From Saprospiraceae bacterium (GTDB lineage Bacteria; Bacteroidota; Bacteroidia; Chitinophagales; Saprospiraceae): a stretch of 64,000 nucleotides of DNA. The stretch's first letter is position 1. Each line of letters opens with the position of its first letter. The stretch covers positions 62,001-126,000 of the forward strand of contig JAHDFP010000009.1 of NCBI GenBank assembly GCA_020628095.1. Reading direction: 5' to 3'. The translations under genes and the position numbers were made by a program. The notes beneath the pieces were generated by a model. The model saw only the letters and a list, made by a program, of their open reading frames with translations, was not told the DNA's origin and searched no databases. Below are positions 25,532-34,549 of the stretch, in pieces.

Positions 25532-27799
25532 ATGAGAATATTGTCCATTCTTATCTTTTGTGTGCTTTCTTTATATATAAATGGTCAGGACTTTTCCAGT
25601 TTTGATTGTCCTGTGCGAATAGATGGCAATACATTGAAATATCCTTTTACAGGTGGATTTGCCAGTCCTCAGTTATCAGAGGCGGACTTTGATGGTGACG
25701 GTGATATGGATTTGTTTGTGTTCGATCGTGGCGGATTTGTTACGATGCGGTTTTTGAGAGAAAGACCTGGTTTCTCAGATGCCTATGTATTAGATAGAAG
25801 TGATAAGGTAGAGTTTCCTGTGATCTATAATTGGGCTTTGATGAGGGACTTTAATCATGATGGTATCGCAGATATATTTTCTAATCCTACTCAGGGATGC
25901 TCATGTGTACAATTACATGAGGGATATATGGATAATGGTGTATTAAGATACAAGCTAAGACCGATGAAATTTGAAGAGGATAAGCCCTTTGATATAATCT
26001 ATACTGAGATACCTGGCGGTGGCGATACTAATATCTATGTGCCCTTCACAGATATACCGGATGTGGTAGATATAGATAACGACGGAGATTTGGACATCAT
26101 ATCATTTGAAGGTTCTTCCGGCAGCTTTGTTTATTATTATAAAAATGAGCAAGTGGAAAGAGGTCTGCCGCAGGATACCATGTTATTCACCATTGAGGAT
26201 TTTTGTTTCGGGAAATTCAAAGAAAGCGGAGTCAACTCTTCGATATTTCTAAGTGATGATGGAAGCTGTGCTTCGGAGTTTCATGATCCAGACCAAATTG
26301 CTCCAAAGCATCATGCGGGTTCCACCATTATGGCTTTCGATTATGATGAGGATAACGATCAGGATTTGTTGATAGGTGATCTGACTAATAATAACTTAGT
26401 TTTCTTACATAACGGGGGTACACCAGAAGACAATCTTATGACCTCGCAAGATCCGACTTTCCCTTCTAATAACATCATAGCGGATATGCCCGTTTTCTTG
26501 TCTTCTTTTTGGGTGGATGCGGATGCTGACGGTCTCAAAGACGTCGTAGTAAGTGTCAACAATTTCTCCAGTGTCCAAAATGTCAATAACACCTGGCTCT
26601 ACAAAAACTCAGGCAATCCTGATAACCAGTTTAACTTAGTACAAAAAGACTTCCTCAGTGAGCAGACGATAGACTTTGGAAGCTTTTCTTATCCTGCATT
26701 TGCTGATTATAATCAAGATGGTCTGATGGATTTGTTTGTTGCGTCAGGTGGCGTATATAGTACTGGTAGGCCAGAGATAAGAATTTATTTATTTGAGAAT
26801 AAGGGTTCTGCTACCACCCCAGAATTTGAATTGGTGGATGAGGATTACATTGGATTTAGTGCTTACTCTAGTACTTCACGTAATCCATCTTTAGCCTTTG
26901 GTGATCTTGACCAGGATGGGGACGAAGACTTGCTTATAGGCGAAGAAGAGGGACATCTGTATTATGTCGAAAACAGGGCAGGAGAGGGCGAGACATTTTC
27001 TTTCGGTACACCGCGCTATCAGTACATGGATATCAATGTATCACAAAAGAGCCGACCCTTCATCGCCGACCTCAATCAAGATGGACTAAATGATATCATA
27101 CTTGGTCAAAAGAAAACTGCGGGTCGTGATACCTTATTCGGTAACGTGCATTTTCTTCCCAATATCGGAACTGAGGGCAACCCTTTCTTTAGTGCAGACA
27201 TAACCCAATCGCCTAATATTGCAGTACTCGGCGGTATGACAACCAGAGCAGGATTATCAACCGCTTTGGCAGGGTCGCCAGCACCCTTTGTGTATAAGTA
27301 TAATGGCTTATGGAATTTTATTTTGGGGTCGGAGTCAGGTTTCCTTAAGCACTATGCCAGTGATGGTGAGGACTTAGAAGCGATATTTGATGAGGTCGAT
27401 TCTGATTTCGGAGAAGTCAGAGAGGGACTGCAAAGTGCGCCAGCACTTCATGACATAGATAATGACGGCTATTTGGAAATGGTCATCGGTAACCTAAGAG
27501 GCGGATTGAGTTTCTTTAATACAGATTTGTTAGTGGATATGGTGTCAGCGGATGAGGTGGTGATCGCTCCTGAGGAAATCCGCTTATTCCCTAATCCATC
27601 ACAATCTCAGATTTACCTATCAAGAAACAGGCAAAGCACTAACTCCTTACACTATCAAATCTTTGATTATAATGGTCGAATGGTATTACGTGGAAAGGTA
27701 ACAGACAATATTGATATCTCGGGATTGGAATCAGGTGTCTATATGGTAAGGCTTACGGGTGATGACCTTAATATGACACGGGTGATAAGTAAGATTTAG
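25532..27799 (+). CDS. FG-GAP/VCBS-repeat secreted protein with T9SS tail
   Basis: A 755-residue exported protein. Signal peptide MRILSILIFCVLSLYING, then repeated Ca-binding-like FG-GAP/VCBS blades such as ADFDGDGDMDLFVFD, VDIDNDGDLDIISF, ADADGLKDVVVS, GDLDQDGDEDLLIG and ADLNQDGLNDIILG, and finally a type A sorting domain (IRLFPNPSQSQIYLSRN ... ESGVYMVRLT). Such propeller proteins are usually surface-attached binding proteins. No enzyme motif seen. Confidence 0.88.
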   Translation: MRILSILIFCVLSLYINGQDFSSFDCPVRIDGNTLKYPFTGGFASPQLSEADFDGDGDMDLFVFDRGGFVTMRFLRERPGFSDAYVLDRSDKVEFPVIYNWALMRDFNHDGIADIFSNPTQGCSCVQLHEGYMDNGVLRYKLRPMKFEEDKPFDIIYTEIPGGGDTNIYVPFTDIPDVVDIDNDGDLDIISFEGSSGSFVYYYKNEQVERGLPQDTMLFTIEDFCFGKFKESGVNSSIFLSDDGSCASEFHDPDQIAPKHHAGSTIMAFDYDEDNDQDLLIGDLTNNNLVFLHNGGTPEDNLMTSQDPTFPSNNIIADMPVFLSSFWVDADADGLKDVVVSVNNFSSVQNVNNTWLYKNSGNPDNQFNLVQKDFLSEQTIDFGSFSYPAFADYNQDGLMDLFVASGGVYSTGRPEIRIYLFENKGSATTPEFELVDEDYIGFSAYSSTSRNPSLAFGDLDQDGDEDLLIGEEEGHLYYVENRAGEGETFSFGTPRYQYMDINVSQKSRPFIADLNQDGLNDIILGQKKTAGRDTLFGNVHFLPNIGTEGNPFFSADITQSPNIAVLGGMTTRAGLSTALAGSPAPFVYKYNGLWNFILGSESGFLKHYASDGEDLEAIFDEVDSDFGEVREGLQSAPALHDIDNDGYLEMVIGNLRGGLSFFNTDLLVDMVSADEVVIAPEEIRLFPNPSQSQIYLSRNRQSTNSLHYQIFDYNGRMVLRGKVTDNIDISGLESGVYMVRLTGDDLNMTRVISKI

Positions 27800-27915
27800 G
27801 AGTGCTGGATGATCAGTTTTATTACATAAAAAAGACTCTTACAAAAACATCTTCATAAGAACCTTCTAAAGGTCAATAGGAGATATGAATTTGTTGCTTT
27901 TATAATATTCACCCA

Positions 27916-28509
27916 CTAGTCATCCTGCGCTTTTCTCTTATTAAGTTCGTCTCTGATTTTGGCGGCTTTTTCGTAGTCTTCTGTCTCTAGGACGTCTTCC
28001 AGCATTTGGTTGAGAGCTTTGACGGAATATTGGTCGTAGGAGTCTGGTTTGTGTTGCTCTGAGACGATGGATTTTTTGGATTTGACACCGCTTTCTTCAT
28101 CTTCTAATACGACGCCCGCCTGTTCCATTATAAAGTCAAAAGTATATATCAGACACTTAAATCTTACCGCCATCGCGATGGCATCCGATGTCCTGCTATC
28201 TATGACGAACTCGTGACCATCTTTTTCGCAGACGAGCTGTGCATAGAATATACCGTCCAGTAGATTATTGATAATGACTTCTTTGAGAGAAATCTCAAAG
28301 GTATCCAGTGTATTTTTAAATAGATCGTGAGTCAGTGGTCGATTAGGTGTCATACGCTCCATAGCCACAGCAATCGCCTGCGCCTCAAAACCTCCTATCA
28401 CGATAGGCAACCGTCTATTACCATCGGATTCTCCCAGCACAACGGCATAATTATGAGACTGCGTGACACTGTGTGATAAAGCCACAATTTCTAAAGCAAC
28501 TTTCTTCAT
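27916..28509 (-). CDS. Bifunctional nuclease (DUF151) with UVR motif
   Basis: A 197-residue protein. The N-terminal DUF151/BFN domain is clear (VVLGESDGNRRLPIVIGGFE, FVIDSRTSDAIAMAVRF) and the C-terminus carries a UVR/UvrB-C motif, LEDVLETEDYEKAAKIRDEL. This pairing is common in Bacteroidota. DUF151 proteins have nuclease-like activity in plants; the bacterial role is unclear. Confidence 0.88.
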   Translation of the reverse strand: MKKVALEIVALSHSVTQSHNYAVVLGESDGNRRLPIVIGGFEAQAIAVAMERMTPNRPLTHDLFKNTLDTFEISLKEVIINNLLDGIFYAQLVCEKDGHEFVIDSRTSDAIAMAVRFKCLIYTFDFIMEQAGVVLEDEESGVKSKKSIVSEQHKPDSYDQYSVKALNQMLEDVLETEDYEKAAKIRDELNKRKAQDD

Positions 28510-28560
28510 CTTATAAATATAGGGTTATCCCATCTAATAGGGGATAATTGCAAAATGTAA

Positions 28561-29517
28561 TTACTGAGCTGCTTTAAACTTCTTTAATGATTCTGTCAGT
28601 CTCGGTACGACATCAAATAGATCTCCCACGATACCATAATCCGCTGCCTTAAAGAAAGGGGCTTCAGGATCTTTATTGATAACGACGATGGTCTTACTAC
28701 TATTGACACCAGCAAGATGCTGTATCGCACCAGATATGCCTATGGCGATATATAGATTAGGTTTGATAGCGATACCTGTCTGACCGACGTGCTCGTGGTG
28801 TGGTCTCCAGCCTATATCTGAGACAGGTCTAGAACAGGCTGTCGTGGCGCCCAGTGTGTCCGCTAGCTCATCTATGATGGTCCAGTTTTCTGGGGCTTTC
28901 ATACCCCTTCCAGCAGAGACGACCAGTTCCGCTTCTGGCAATGGTACGACACCTTCTACACGCTTCACCTCGACCAGTTTTACCTTAGATTCTACGGCAT
29001 CTGGCGTGTAGGCTTCGGCTTCTACGGCAGCACCTGATTCTTCTACGCCAACGGCATTACGCGCGACGGATATAATTTTGTTATCGGCTTGTAAGCTATA
29101 TGTCGCAGACGCTTTTCCAGAAAATACGCCACGAGATACCTGATAACCCGCAGTCATATCTGGTAGTCCATTAGCGGCACTTATATAGCTTGCGCCCAGC
29201 TTGACAGCCAGTCTACCGATCAGTGATTTGCTCTTAGAGTTATCAGCCAGTACTATTGTATTAGCACTGACATCACCATAGGCCTTGGTCAGTATAGCGG
29301 ACAGAGCCTGTCCATCATGCATCGCATCAGAGCTAAAAGAAAGAACACGCTTAGCTCCATATACACCGAGCTGACCCGCGACAGAACTATCACCATTAGT
29401 AATAGCAACACATTCTGTCTGGCTCATAGCGGCCAATTTAGCACCATAGGTCACAGCCTCGTAAGAGGCCTTTTTATATTTATTGTTTATTGCTTCTGCA
29501 AATACTAAAATTGCCAT
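28561..29517 (-). CDS. etfA: Electron transfer flavoprotein alpha subunit
   Basis: A 318-residue EtfA. The C-terminal FAD domain is intact: VVSAGRGMKAPENW, GATTACSRPVSDIGW, HVGQTGIAIKPNLYIAIGIS, GAIQHLAGVNSSKTIVVINK and PFFKAADYGIVGDLFDVVP. It pairs with EtfB to accept electrons from acyl-CoA dehydrogenases and pass them to the quinone pool. Starts 2 nt after etfB. Confidence 0.96.
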   Translation of the reverse strand: MAILVFAEAINNKYKKASYEAVTYGAKLAAMSQTECVAITNGDSSVAGQLGVYGAKRVLSFSSDAMHDGQALSAILTKAYGDVSANTIVLADNSKSKSLIGRLAVKLGASYISAANGLPDMTAGYQVSRGVFSGKASATYSLQADNKIISVARNAVGVEESGAAVEAEAYTPDAVESKVKLVEVKRVEGVVPLPEAELVVSAGRGMKAPENWTIIDELADTLGATTACSRPVSDIGWRPHHEHVGQTGIAIKPNLYIAIGISGAIQHLAGVNSSKTIVVINKDPEAPFFKAADYGIVGDLFDVVPRLTESLKKFKAAQ

Positions 29518-29519
29518 AG

Positions 29520-30260
29520 TTATATCACTTTTGCTTCTTGGTTCAATAATCTGACTAGCTCATCCATGTTTTCTGGGTCTAGCATTTTTACTCCCGCTTT
29601 TTCTGATGGAAGGCCGTAGGCTGCGACACTCGTGTTTTCGCTATAGTCTACAGGCGCGACCACATTGAGTGGTTTTCTTTTGGCCATCATGATGCCTCTC
29701 ATATTAGGGATACGCTGTTCTGCCATTCCTTTGGATGCAGAGACGACGATAGGGCCAGAGGTCGATAGGACTTCTACGCCACCCTCTATATCGCAAGTGA
29801 CTGTCACCTCATTATCGCTGCACTCCAGAGCACTCGCATGAGAAAAGAAAGGTATATCCAGATGAGCTGCCAACATACCACCCATCAGCGCTCCATTATA
29901 ATCTATGGTCTCTTTACCCATAAAGATGATATCAAAGCCTTTGTCCTTGGCATAATCGGCGATCTGTGCCGCCACATAGCCAGGCGATGTGGGTTCTCCG
30001 TCTATTCTGACTGCCTCATCAGCACCTATGGCGAGGGCTTTTCTTATGACAATATCATTAGAGGCAGGGCCTACATTAATAGCCACTACTTTTCCTCCTG
30101 ATTTTTCTTTGAGTTCTATCGCACGGACGAGGGCATACCACTCATCATAGGGATTCATAATATACTGTACGCCTTCTGGATTGAACTTCGTATTATTATC
30201 AGAAAAGGAGATTTTGGCCGTTGTTTCTGGGGTCTTGCATACACACACCAGCAGATTCAT
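29520..30260 (-). CDS. etfB: Electron transfer flavoprotein beta subunit
   Basis: A 246-residue EtfB with the AMP-binding and contact segments VCVCKTPETTAKISF, NPYDEWYALVRAIELKEKSG, IFMGKETIDYNGALMGGMLA and the recognition-loop region NMRGIMMAKRKPL. First gene of the etfB-etfA operon; a TAnnTTTG box lies 20 nt upstream. Confidence 0.95.
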   Translation of the reverse strand: MNLLVCVCKTPETTAKISFSDNNTKFNPEGVQYIMNPYDEWYALVRAIELKEKSGGKVVAINVGPASNDIVIRKALAIGADEAVRIDGEPTSPGYVAAQIADYAKDKGFDIIFMGKETIDYNGALMGGMLAAHLDIPFFSHASALECSDNEVTVTCDIEGGVEVLSTSGPIVVSASKGMAEQRIPNMRGIMMAKRKPLNVVAPVDYSENTSVAAYGLPSEKAGVKMLDPENMDELVRLLNQEAKVI

Positions 30261-30280
30261 ATCTCTAAATTTTTAGGCTG

Positions 30281-30288
30281 CAAATATA
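30281..30288 (-). promoter_or_regulatory. -7 box (TATATTTG) of etfBA
   Basis: Exact TAnnTTTG on the minus strand, 20 nt before the etfB ATG; no clear -33 TTG seen. Confidence 0.5.
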
Positions 30289-30334
30289 TATAAATAAAGA
30301 GTTCTATATTGCTGTAGAAATAAGACATTATTCC

Positions 30335-30664
30335 ATGAGTCAGGATAGATTATCACAATTATTAGCATACCTCAAGGAAAGTCCCGAGGATAGCTTCCTT
30401 ACATTCGCTGTGGCTAAGGAGTACGAATCACAGGATCAGGCGGATAAGGCCCTCTTATACTACCTGAAACTCAGAGACTCAGACCCCAAATACGTCGGAT
30501 TATACTATCATCTGGCTAAATTATACGAGCACATAGAAGAACCCCGACTATCCAAAGAAACCTACGAACAGGGCATCATCGTCGCCAAGGAATCAGGAGA
30601 TTTTCATGCCTTATCAGAGCTCAATAATGCCCTGACTAATCTTAAGCTCTCCATGGATAACTAA
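30335..30664 (+). CDS. Small TPR protein
   Basis: A 109-residue all-helical protein with about two tetratricopeptide repeats (DSFLTFAVAKEYESQDQADK then YVGLYYHLAKLYEHIEEP), divergent from etfB by 74 nt. No signal peptide, so probably a cytosolic scaffold. Function unknown. Confidence 0.75.
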   Translation: MSQDRLSQLLAYLKESPEDSFLTFAVAKEYESQDQADKALLYYLKLRDSDPKYVGLYYHLAKLYEHIEEPRLSKETYEQGIIVAKESGDFHALSELNNALTNLKLSMDN

Positions 30665-30754
30665 GGATATTAAGAATTAACATAAGTGACTTCTTTAATA
30701 TCTCTGACTATCTTAAAGGCAGCCTGACCCTAAGATCTTTATTCTAATCCTTCC

Positions 30755-30860
30755 TTCATTTTTTTCATTCGATAAAAAAACGAAGCAAAAAAATCTTGTC
30801 GAATGTAAGGCTCTACTCTTTGCCGCCCCCGCCACCCATAAACATTCGACAGGCTCGGCT
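30755..30860 (+). repeat. Intergenic repeat family, copy 1
   Basis: Starts TTCATTTTTTTCATTCG, continues with ATAAAAAAACGAAGC and ATCTTGTCGAATGTAAGGC, then TGCCGCCCCCGCCACCCA, and ends near AACATTCGAC. The same order recurs at 31168-31302 and, inverted and more diverged, at 42192-42302. It is part of the 30.7-31.5 kb non-coding island (about 900 nt without a gene), which holds only repeats and hairpins. Confidence 0.8.
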
Positions 30861-30915
30861 TCTTTATTTTAATATGACGTATATATTTTCATATTTTTAG
30901 TTTGATACTCTGAAA

Positions 30916-30936
30916 ATTTTTCGACAAGCTCAGAAT
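30916..30936 (+). repeat. Short module TTCGACAAGCTCA, copy 1
   Basis: TTTTTCGACAAGCTCAGAAT. The same module recurs as TTTTTCGACAAGCTCAAAAT near 31373-31392 and inverted near 42112-42130, always next to other shared intergenic modules. REP-like dispersed unit. Confidence 0.6.
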
Positions 30937-31028
30937 AAAAAAAGATATAAAAGCGGGAGGCCTGTCAAAAATCTGTTCGACGGAGGAGTTATTTTTGACG
31001 AGCATTTTTTGGTTCGTTTTTTTTGCGA

Positions 31029-31055
31029 CTGAAAAAAATGAACGAAAGATATGAG
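31029..31055 (+). repeat. Repeat module with inverted copy at 42.4 kb
   Basis: A segment containing TGAAAAAAATGAACGAAAGA followed by TATGAG; its reverse complement occurs at 42396-42422. Confidence 0.7.
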
Positions 31056-31167
31056 TGGAAAAATAATCGTTGTCGCATACGATCTGTTATAACATGAAAC
31101 CTGCCTTGTCAAACCTCCTAATTACATAAAGTAATTTAAAAAACACGCTTCATCCTATTCCTTTATT

Positions 31168-31302
31168 TTCATTTTTTTCATTCGATAAAAAAACGAAACA
31201 AAAACCTGCCTGAGCTACCGTCAGGTAGGCAGGAATCTTGTCGAATGTAAGGCTCTACTCTGTGCCGCCCCCGCCACCCACAAACATTCGACTTTGCTCG
31301 AC
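31168..31302 (+). repeat. Intergenic repeat family, copy 2 (carries an inserted hairpin)
   Basis: Same unit as 30755-30860 (TTCATTTTTTTCATTCG, ATAAAAAAACGAAAC, ATCTTGTCGAATGTAAGGC, TGCCGCCCCCGCCACCCA, AACATTCGAC). Relative to copy 1 it carries an extra 29-nt palindromic block at 31205-31233. Confidence 0.8.
31205..31233. repeat. Palindromic block CCTGCCT...AGGCAGG inserted in repeat copy 2
   Basis: An imperfect hairpin whose arms are CCTGCCT and AGGCAGG with a partly complementary centre. Copy 1 of the host repeat lacks it at the equivalent point, so it looks like a nested REP-type insertion. Confidence 0.65.
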
Positions 31303-31315
31303 TTGTTTTTTAAGT

Positions 31316-31350
31316 TTTTTCATCTCGACCATGTGGAGAGATCTTCAGAT
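31316..31350 (-). repeat. Module ATCTCTCC...TCGAGATGA (inverted copy)
   Basis: CATCTCGACCATGTGGAGAG followed by ATCTTCAGAT; reverse-complement relatives (AGATCTCTCCGCAAGG-type) occur near 42161-42176 and 42449-42472. Another member of the mosaic shared by the two islands. Confidence 0.55.
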
Positions 31351-31430
31351 ATGTATATCCAGTGACTTAAGATTTTTCGACAAGCTCAAAATGAAAAAAG
31401 TGTTGATACCAGAGCATATCTATTCATGCC

Positions 31431-31486
31431 GTTGTCGGCGCCCGCGCCGACAACAATACGAAGTTTGCTGGCGAAGACGCCAGCAA
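31431..31486. repeat. Two adjacent perfect GC-rich hairpins
   Basis: GTTGTCGGCGC / GCGCCGACAAC (11-bp stem, 2-nt loop, 31431-31454) and TTGCTGGCG / CGCCAGCAA (9-bp stem, 4-nt loop, 31465-31486). GC-rich stems stand out in this AT-rich island. They are not followed by T-tracts, so not classical terminators; REP/BIME-like elements fit better. Confidence 0.7.
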
Positions 31487-31571
31487 GGGCAGATGGTCCT
31501 TAGTCCGTTCATTATGTAGACTGCAAAGTAACATACCAAAAGGGAAAAGTTACTTCTTATAATATCTCTGA

Positions 31572-32372
31572 CTAGATCGTGACCTCTCCCTCATACACAG
31601 GTACGGCAGGACCGCATAGCCAGATGTCGTGGTAGTTTTGGTCAGTTTTAGTCAATCGGACGGTGAGTATTCCACCCTTGGTATGGACGGAGATCTCGTG
31701 GGTGCCATCTATACCTTTTTCAGAAATATAAGATATAGCACTCGCCACCACACCAGTACCGCAGGAGCAGGTTTCGGCCTCGACGCCTCTTTCGTATGTC
31801 CTGACTGTCAGGTGGTTATCCTGTCTCTCTACAAAGTTTACATTAACGCCTTTTTCCCTATAATGGTCAGAATATCTTATCTGATGAGCAGCAGTTATAA
31901 GGTCTACTTTCTGCACATCGTCTACATAGATCATATAGTGCGGAGAACCCGTATCTATCAGTGGACAGGCCTCGGCGTCGAAAGCTATATTATGGATGTC
32001 GGCAAATTGCACTGAGATTTGATCTTGGGAGATCTTTTCCTGTATCGTGGCATTATGAGGACCATCTACCGCTAAGAAGGTCGTTTTGTCTTTTATATAT
32101 CCTCGTCTATATGCAAAATGGACGATACATCGACTGCCATTACCGCAAAGGCTACTTTCGCCACCATCGGCATTATAATAGAGCATGTTAAAGTCCTCAG
32201 ACTCCGTAGGTTCTATAATCATCAGCCCATCCGCACCGATGCCAAATCGACGATCACAAAGTCCAGCGATTACCTTCTGCGTCAGACAGGAAAGATCCAG
32301 CCTGTTATGATAATTATCAATGATAATAAAGTCATTGCCCGTCCCGTGATATTTACTGAATGCCAGTCGCAT
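31572..32372 (-). CDS. dapF: Diaminopimelate epimerase
   Basis: A 266-residue DapF converting LL- to meso-diaminopimelate for peptidoglycan and lysine. Both catalytic cysteines are visible: C76 in SLCGNGSRC and C204 in ETCSCGTGVVAS; the start FSKYHGTGNDF and GIGADGLMII are diagnostic. Length normal. It reads into the repeat island at its 3' side. Confidence 0.96.
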   Translation of the reverse strand: MRLAFSKYHGTGNDFIIIDNYHNRLDLSCLTQKVIAGLCDRRFGIGADGLMIIEPTESEDFNMLYYNADGGESSLCGNGSRCIVHFAYRRGYIKDKTTFLAVDGPHNATIQEKISQDQISVQFADIHNIAFDAEACPLIDTGSPHYMIYVDDVQKVDLITAAHQIRYSDHYREKGVNVNFVERQDNHLTVRTYERGVEAETCSCGTGVVASAISYISEKGIDGTHEISVHTKGGILTVRLTKTDQNYHDIWLCGPAVPVYEGEVTI

Positions 32373-32524
32373 CGCTACCTTATTCTTTTTTTTATACCTT
32401 ATAAAAGTAGTATTAAATCTATTCTGTTATAAATGTTATTATTGATTAGTTAAAAACTTGATTATCAAATCAATATACATATCGAAGATTTTTAACATTA
32501 ATGGAATTATTTCTCTGATGATAT

Positions 32525-32532
32525 TATCTTTG
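32525..32532 (+). promoter_or_regulatory. -7 box (TATCTTTG) of the htrA-like gene
   Basis: Exact TAnnTTTG, only 6 nt before the ATG at 32539, implying an almost leaderless transcript. Confidence 0.55.
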
Positions 32533-32538
32533 TCGTAG

Positions 32539-33954
32539 ATGAATCTCGCTAAAACCATATTGACAGCCCTCCTCTGTAGTGTATCTTGTCTGGTGGTGTA
32601 TCATTTTGTATGTAATCAAAAGCAAATTATCGAAATACAAGATGACCTCTCCAGATACATTGCTCGGACGGATGGTCAGGAAATAAGGTCTTATCGAGAG
32701 GCACATTACCATGATGCGCCTGATGATTTTGTCATACCGGCTAATCAAGCCCGACGCGCGGTCGTCTCCGTCAAAGCCATCAAAATAAAAGGACGCGGAT
32801 ACAAAAATGACCGATACTCCAAGACCAATGCCTCGGGCGTCATCATCTCGTCTAATGGATACATCATCACGAACCATCACGTCGTAGAGGATGCGGACAA
32901 TATAGAGGTGACTCTGGATAACAAGAGAGAATATGATTGTCAGATGATCGGTTATGATAGATCGACCGATCTTGCCCTGCTCAAGATAGAAGAAGAGAAT
33001 CTCGATTTTCTGAGGTGGGGAGACTCTGATTCTTTGCAGATCGGCGAATGGGTACTGGCTGTAGGCAATCCATTTAAGCTTAATGCCTCAGTGACCGCAG
33101 GTATCGTCAGTGCCAAAGGACGCGAGATCAATATATTCGATAGGCAGGGTGTCGAGTCATTTATACAAACAGATGCCGCGATCAATCCTGGCAATAGCGG
33201 AGGCGCACTGATCAATACCAACGGACAGCTCATCGGTATCAATACCGCGATACTAACTTATAGCGGAAAGTACGAAGGGTTTTCTTTCGCTATACCGAGT
33301 ACCATCGTCCGCAAGGTCGTCAATGATCTTAGAGAATATGGTGCTGTGCAGCGTGCCTGGCTCGGTGTTGGTATCTTAGATCTGGATGATCAGCGCGCTA
33401 AGCAACTAGGTCTCGATATCGTCGAAGGGGTCTACATAGACCTCGTAGAGAAAAACGGTGCGGCACAGAAAGTCGGCATCCGATCAGGCGATGTTATTAT
33501 CTCGATGGAAAACAAACCGACACTATCCAAGCCTGACTTCTTAGAAGTTATCAGTCAGAAAAGTCCGGGTGATTTGATAGAACTGACCATACTCAGAAAT
33601 GGTAAAAGACTCACCAAAAAAGCCACCCTACAAAATCAACTTAATACCACCGACCTTATCGGCGTCAGAAAAGATCAGATATTGACCAAGCTGGGATTTG
33701 AGCTAAGGGAGCTGGCCTCCAAAGAAAAACAAGACCTCAATATAGAAGGGGTCATGGTCGTCAGCATCCAAAAAAATAGCACCATCGGAGAAACCAATAT
33801 GGAACCCGGCTACGTCGTCACCTCCATCAACAACGAGCGCGTCAAAACCGTCGACCAACTCATCTCCAAGCTCACAGCGATGGATGGTCTCATCCGACTC
33901 AAAGGCATCTACGAGCACTATCCGAGCGAATATCCATACGAGTTTTATAAGTAA
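32539..33954 (+). CDS. HtrA/Deg-family serine protease, two PDZ domains
   Basis: A 471-residue envelope protease. An N-terminal membrane anchor (TILTALLCSVSCLVVYHFV) is followed by the trypsin-like domain with triad H114 (ITNHHVVEDAD), D144 (STDLALLKI) and S220 (NPGNSGGAL), then two PDZ domains (about 275-365, GVYIDLVEKNGAAQKVGIRS, and 385-460). It degrades or refolds misfolded periplasmic proteins. Complete and catalytically intact. Divergent from dapF. Confidence 0.94.
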   Translation: MNLAKTILTALLCSVSCLVVYHFVCNQKQIIEIQDDLSRYIARTDGQEIRSYREAHYHDAPDDFVIPANQARRAVVSVKAIKIKGRGYKNDRYSKTNASGVIISSNGYIITNHHVVEDADNIEVTLDNKREYDCQMIGYDRSTDLALLKIEEENLDFLRWGDSDSLQIGEWVLAVGNPFKLNASVTAGIVSAKGREINIFDRQGVESFIQTDAAINPGNSGGALINTNGQLIGINTAILTYSGKYEGFSFAIPSTIVRKVVNDLREYGAVQRAWLGVGILDLDDQRAKQLGLDIVEGVYIDLVEKNGAAQKVGIRSGDVIISMENKPTLSKPDFLEVISQKSPGDLIELTILRNGKRLTKKATLQNQLNTTDLIGVRKDQILTKLGFELRELASKEKQDLNIEGVMVVSIQKNSTIGETNMEPGYVVTSINNERVKTVDQLISKLTAMDGLIRLKGIYEHYPSEYPYEFYK

Positions 33955-34071
33955 TCTGTTCTATTGTACTTCTGGAGGTAACATTATCTTCTTTATTATC
34001 TCTTATGGTAGGTAAGGTTTTGTTATTACATCATTCCCTATCTTGTTAGCCTAACTAGATCATAACACATC

Positions 34072-34518
34072 ATGTCCACAGACATCACAGAAATAAAAAT
34101 GAAACGCCTCGATGACCATGTCCACTTTCAGGCGACCTCCGCTAACGGGCAATCTATACTTATGGATGGCTCACCCGCTATCGGTGGCAAAAATCAGGGC
34201 GTCAGACCCATGGAGACCTTGCTGATGGGCGTCGCAGGCTGCAGCAGTATAGACGTCGTCCTCATCCTCAAAAAAATGAAACAATCCATCGACGATATCT
34301 CTGTGCACGTCACCGCCGAAAAGATAAAAGTAGACGACCACACCGAGTTCCGCACGATCAATATCCATTTTGATGTCAAAGGCGATATCAAAGAAAAAAA
34401 ACTCCAGCAAGCCATCGACATGTCTACGGAGAAGTATTGCTCGGTATCAAAGATACTAGAGAAAAGTGCGGAGATCACGACGAGTTATGTGCTTAATGGG
34501 GAGATTACACCATTTTAG
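34072..34518 (+). CDS. OsmC-family peroxidase
   Basis: A 148-residue OsmC/Ohr-family protein. The peroxidatic cysteine C57 is in LLMGVAGCSSIDVVLILKKM and the resolving-type C123 in EKYCSVSKILE. Reduces organic hydroperoxides. Follows the HtrA gene by 117 nt on the same strand and precedes the ClpC-like gene by 31 nt. Confidence 0.92.
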   Translation: MSTDITEIKMKRLDDHVHFQATSANGQSILMDGSPAIGGKNQGVRPMETLLMGVAGCSSIDVVLILKKMKQSIDDISVHVTAEKIKVDDHTEFRTINIHFDVKGDIKEKKLQQAIDMSTEKYCSVSKILEKSAEITTSYVLNGEITPF

Positions 34519-34549
34519 AAGCAAGTAATCACAACTCTAAAGACATAGT

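Noticed and set aside
30930-31112. 60-residue minus-strand frame
   Set aside because: Formed by repeat modules; no similarity and no plausible partner.
30755-31302. Possible CRISPR array from the recurring repeats
   Set aside because: Only two direct copies, over 100 nt each, with no regular spacers and no cas genes.
31238-31519. 93-residue plus-strand frame
   Set aside because: Lies wholly within the repeat island; content is repeat and hairpin sequence without protein-like composition.
31629-32015. 128-residue plus-strand frame
   Set aside because: Antisense shadow of dapF.
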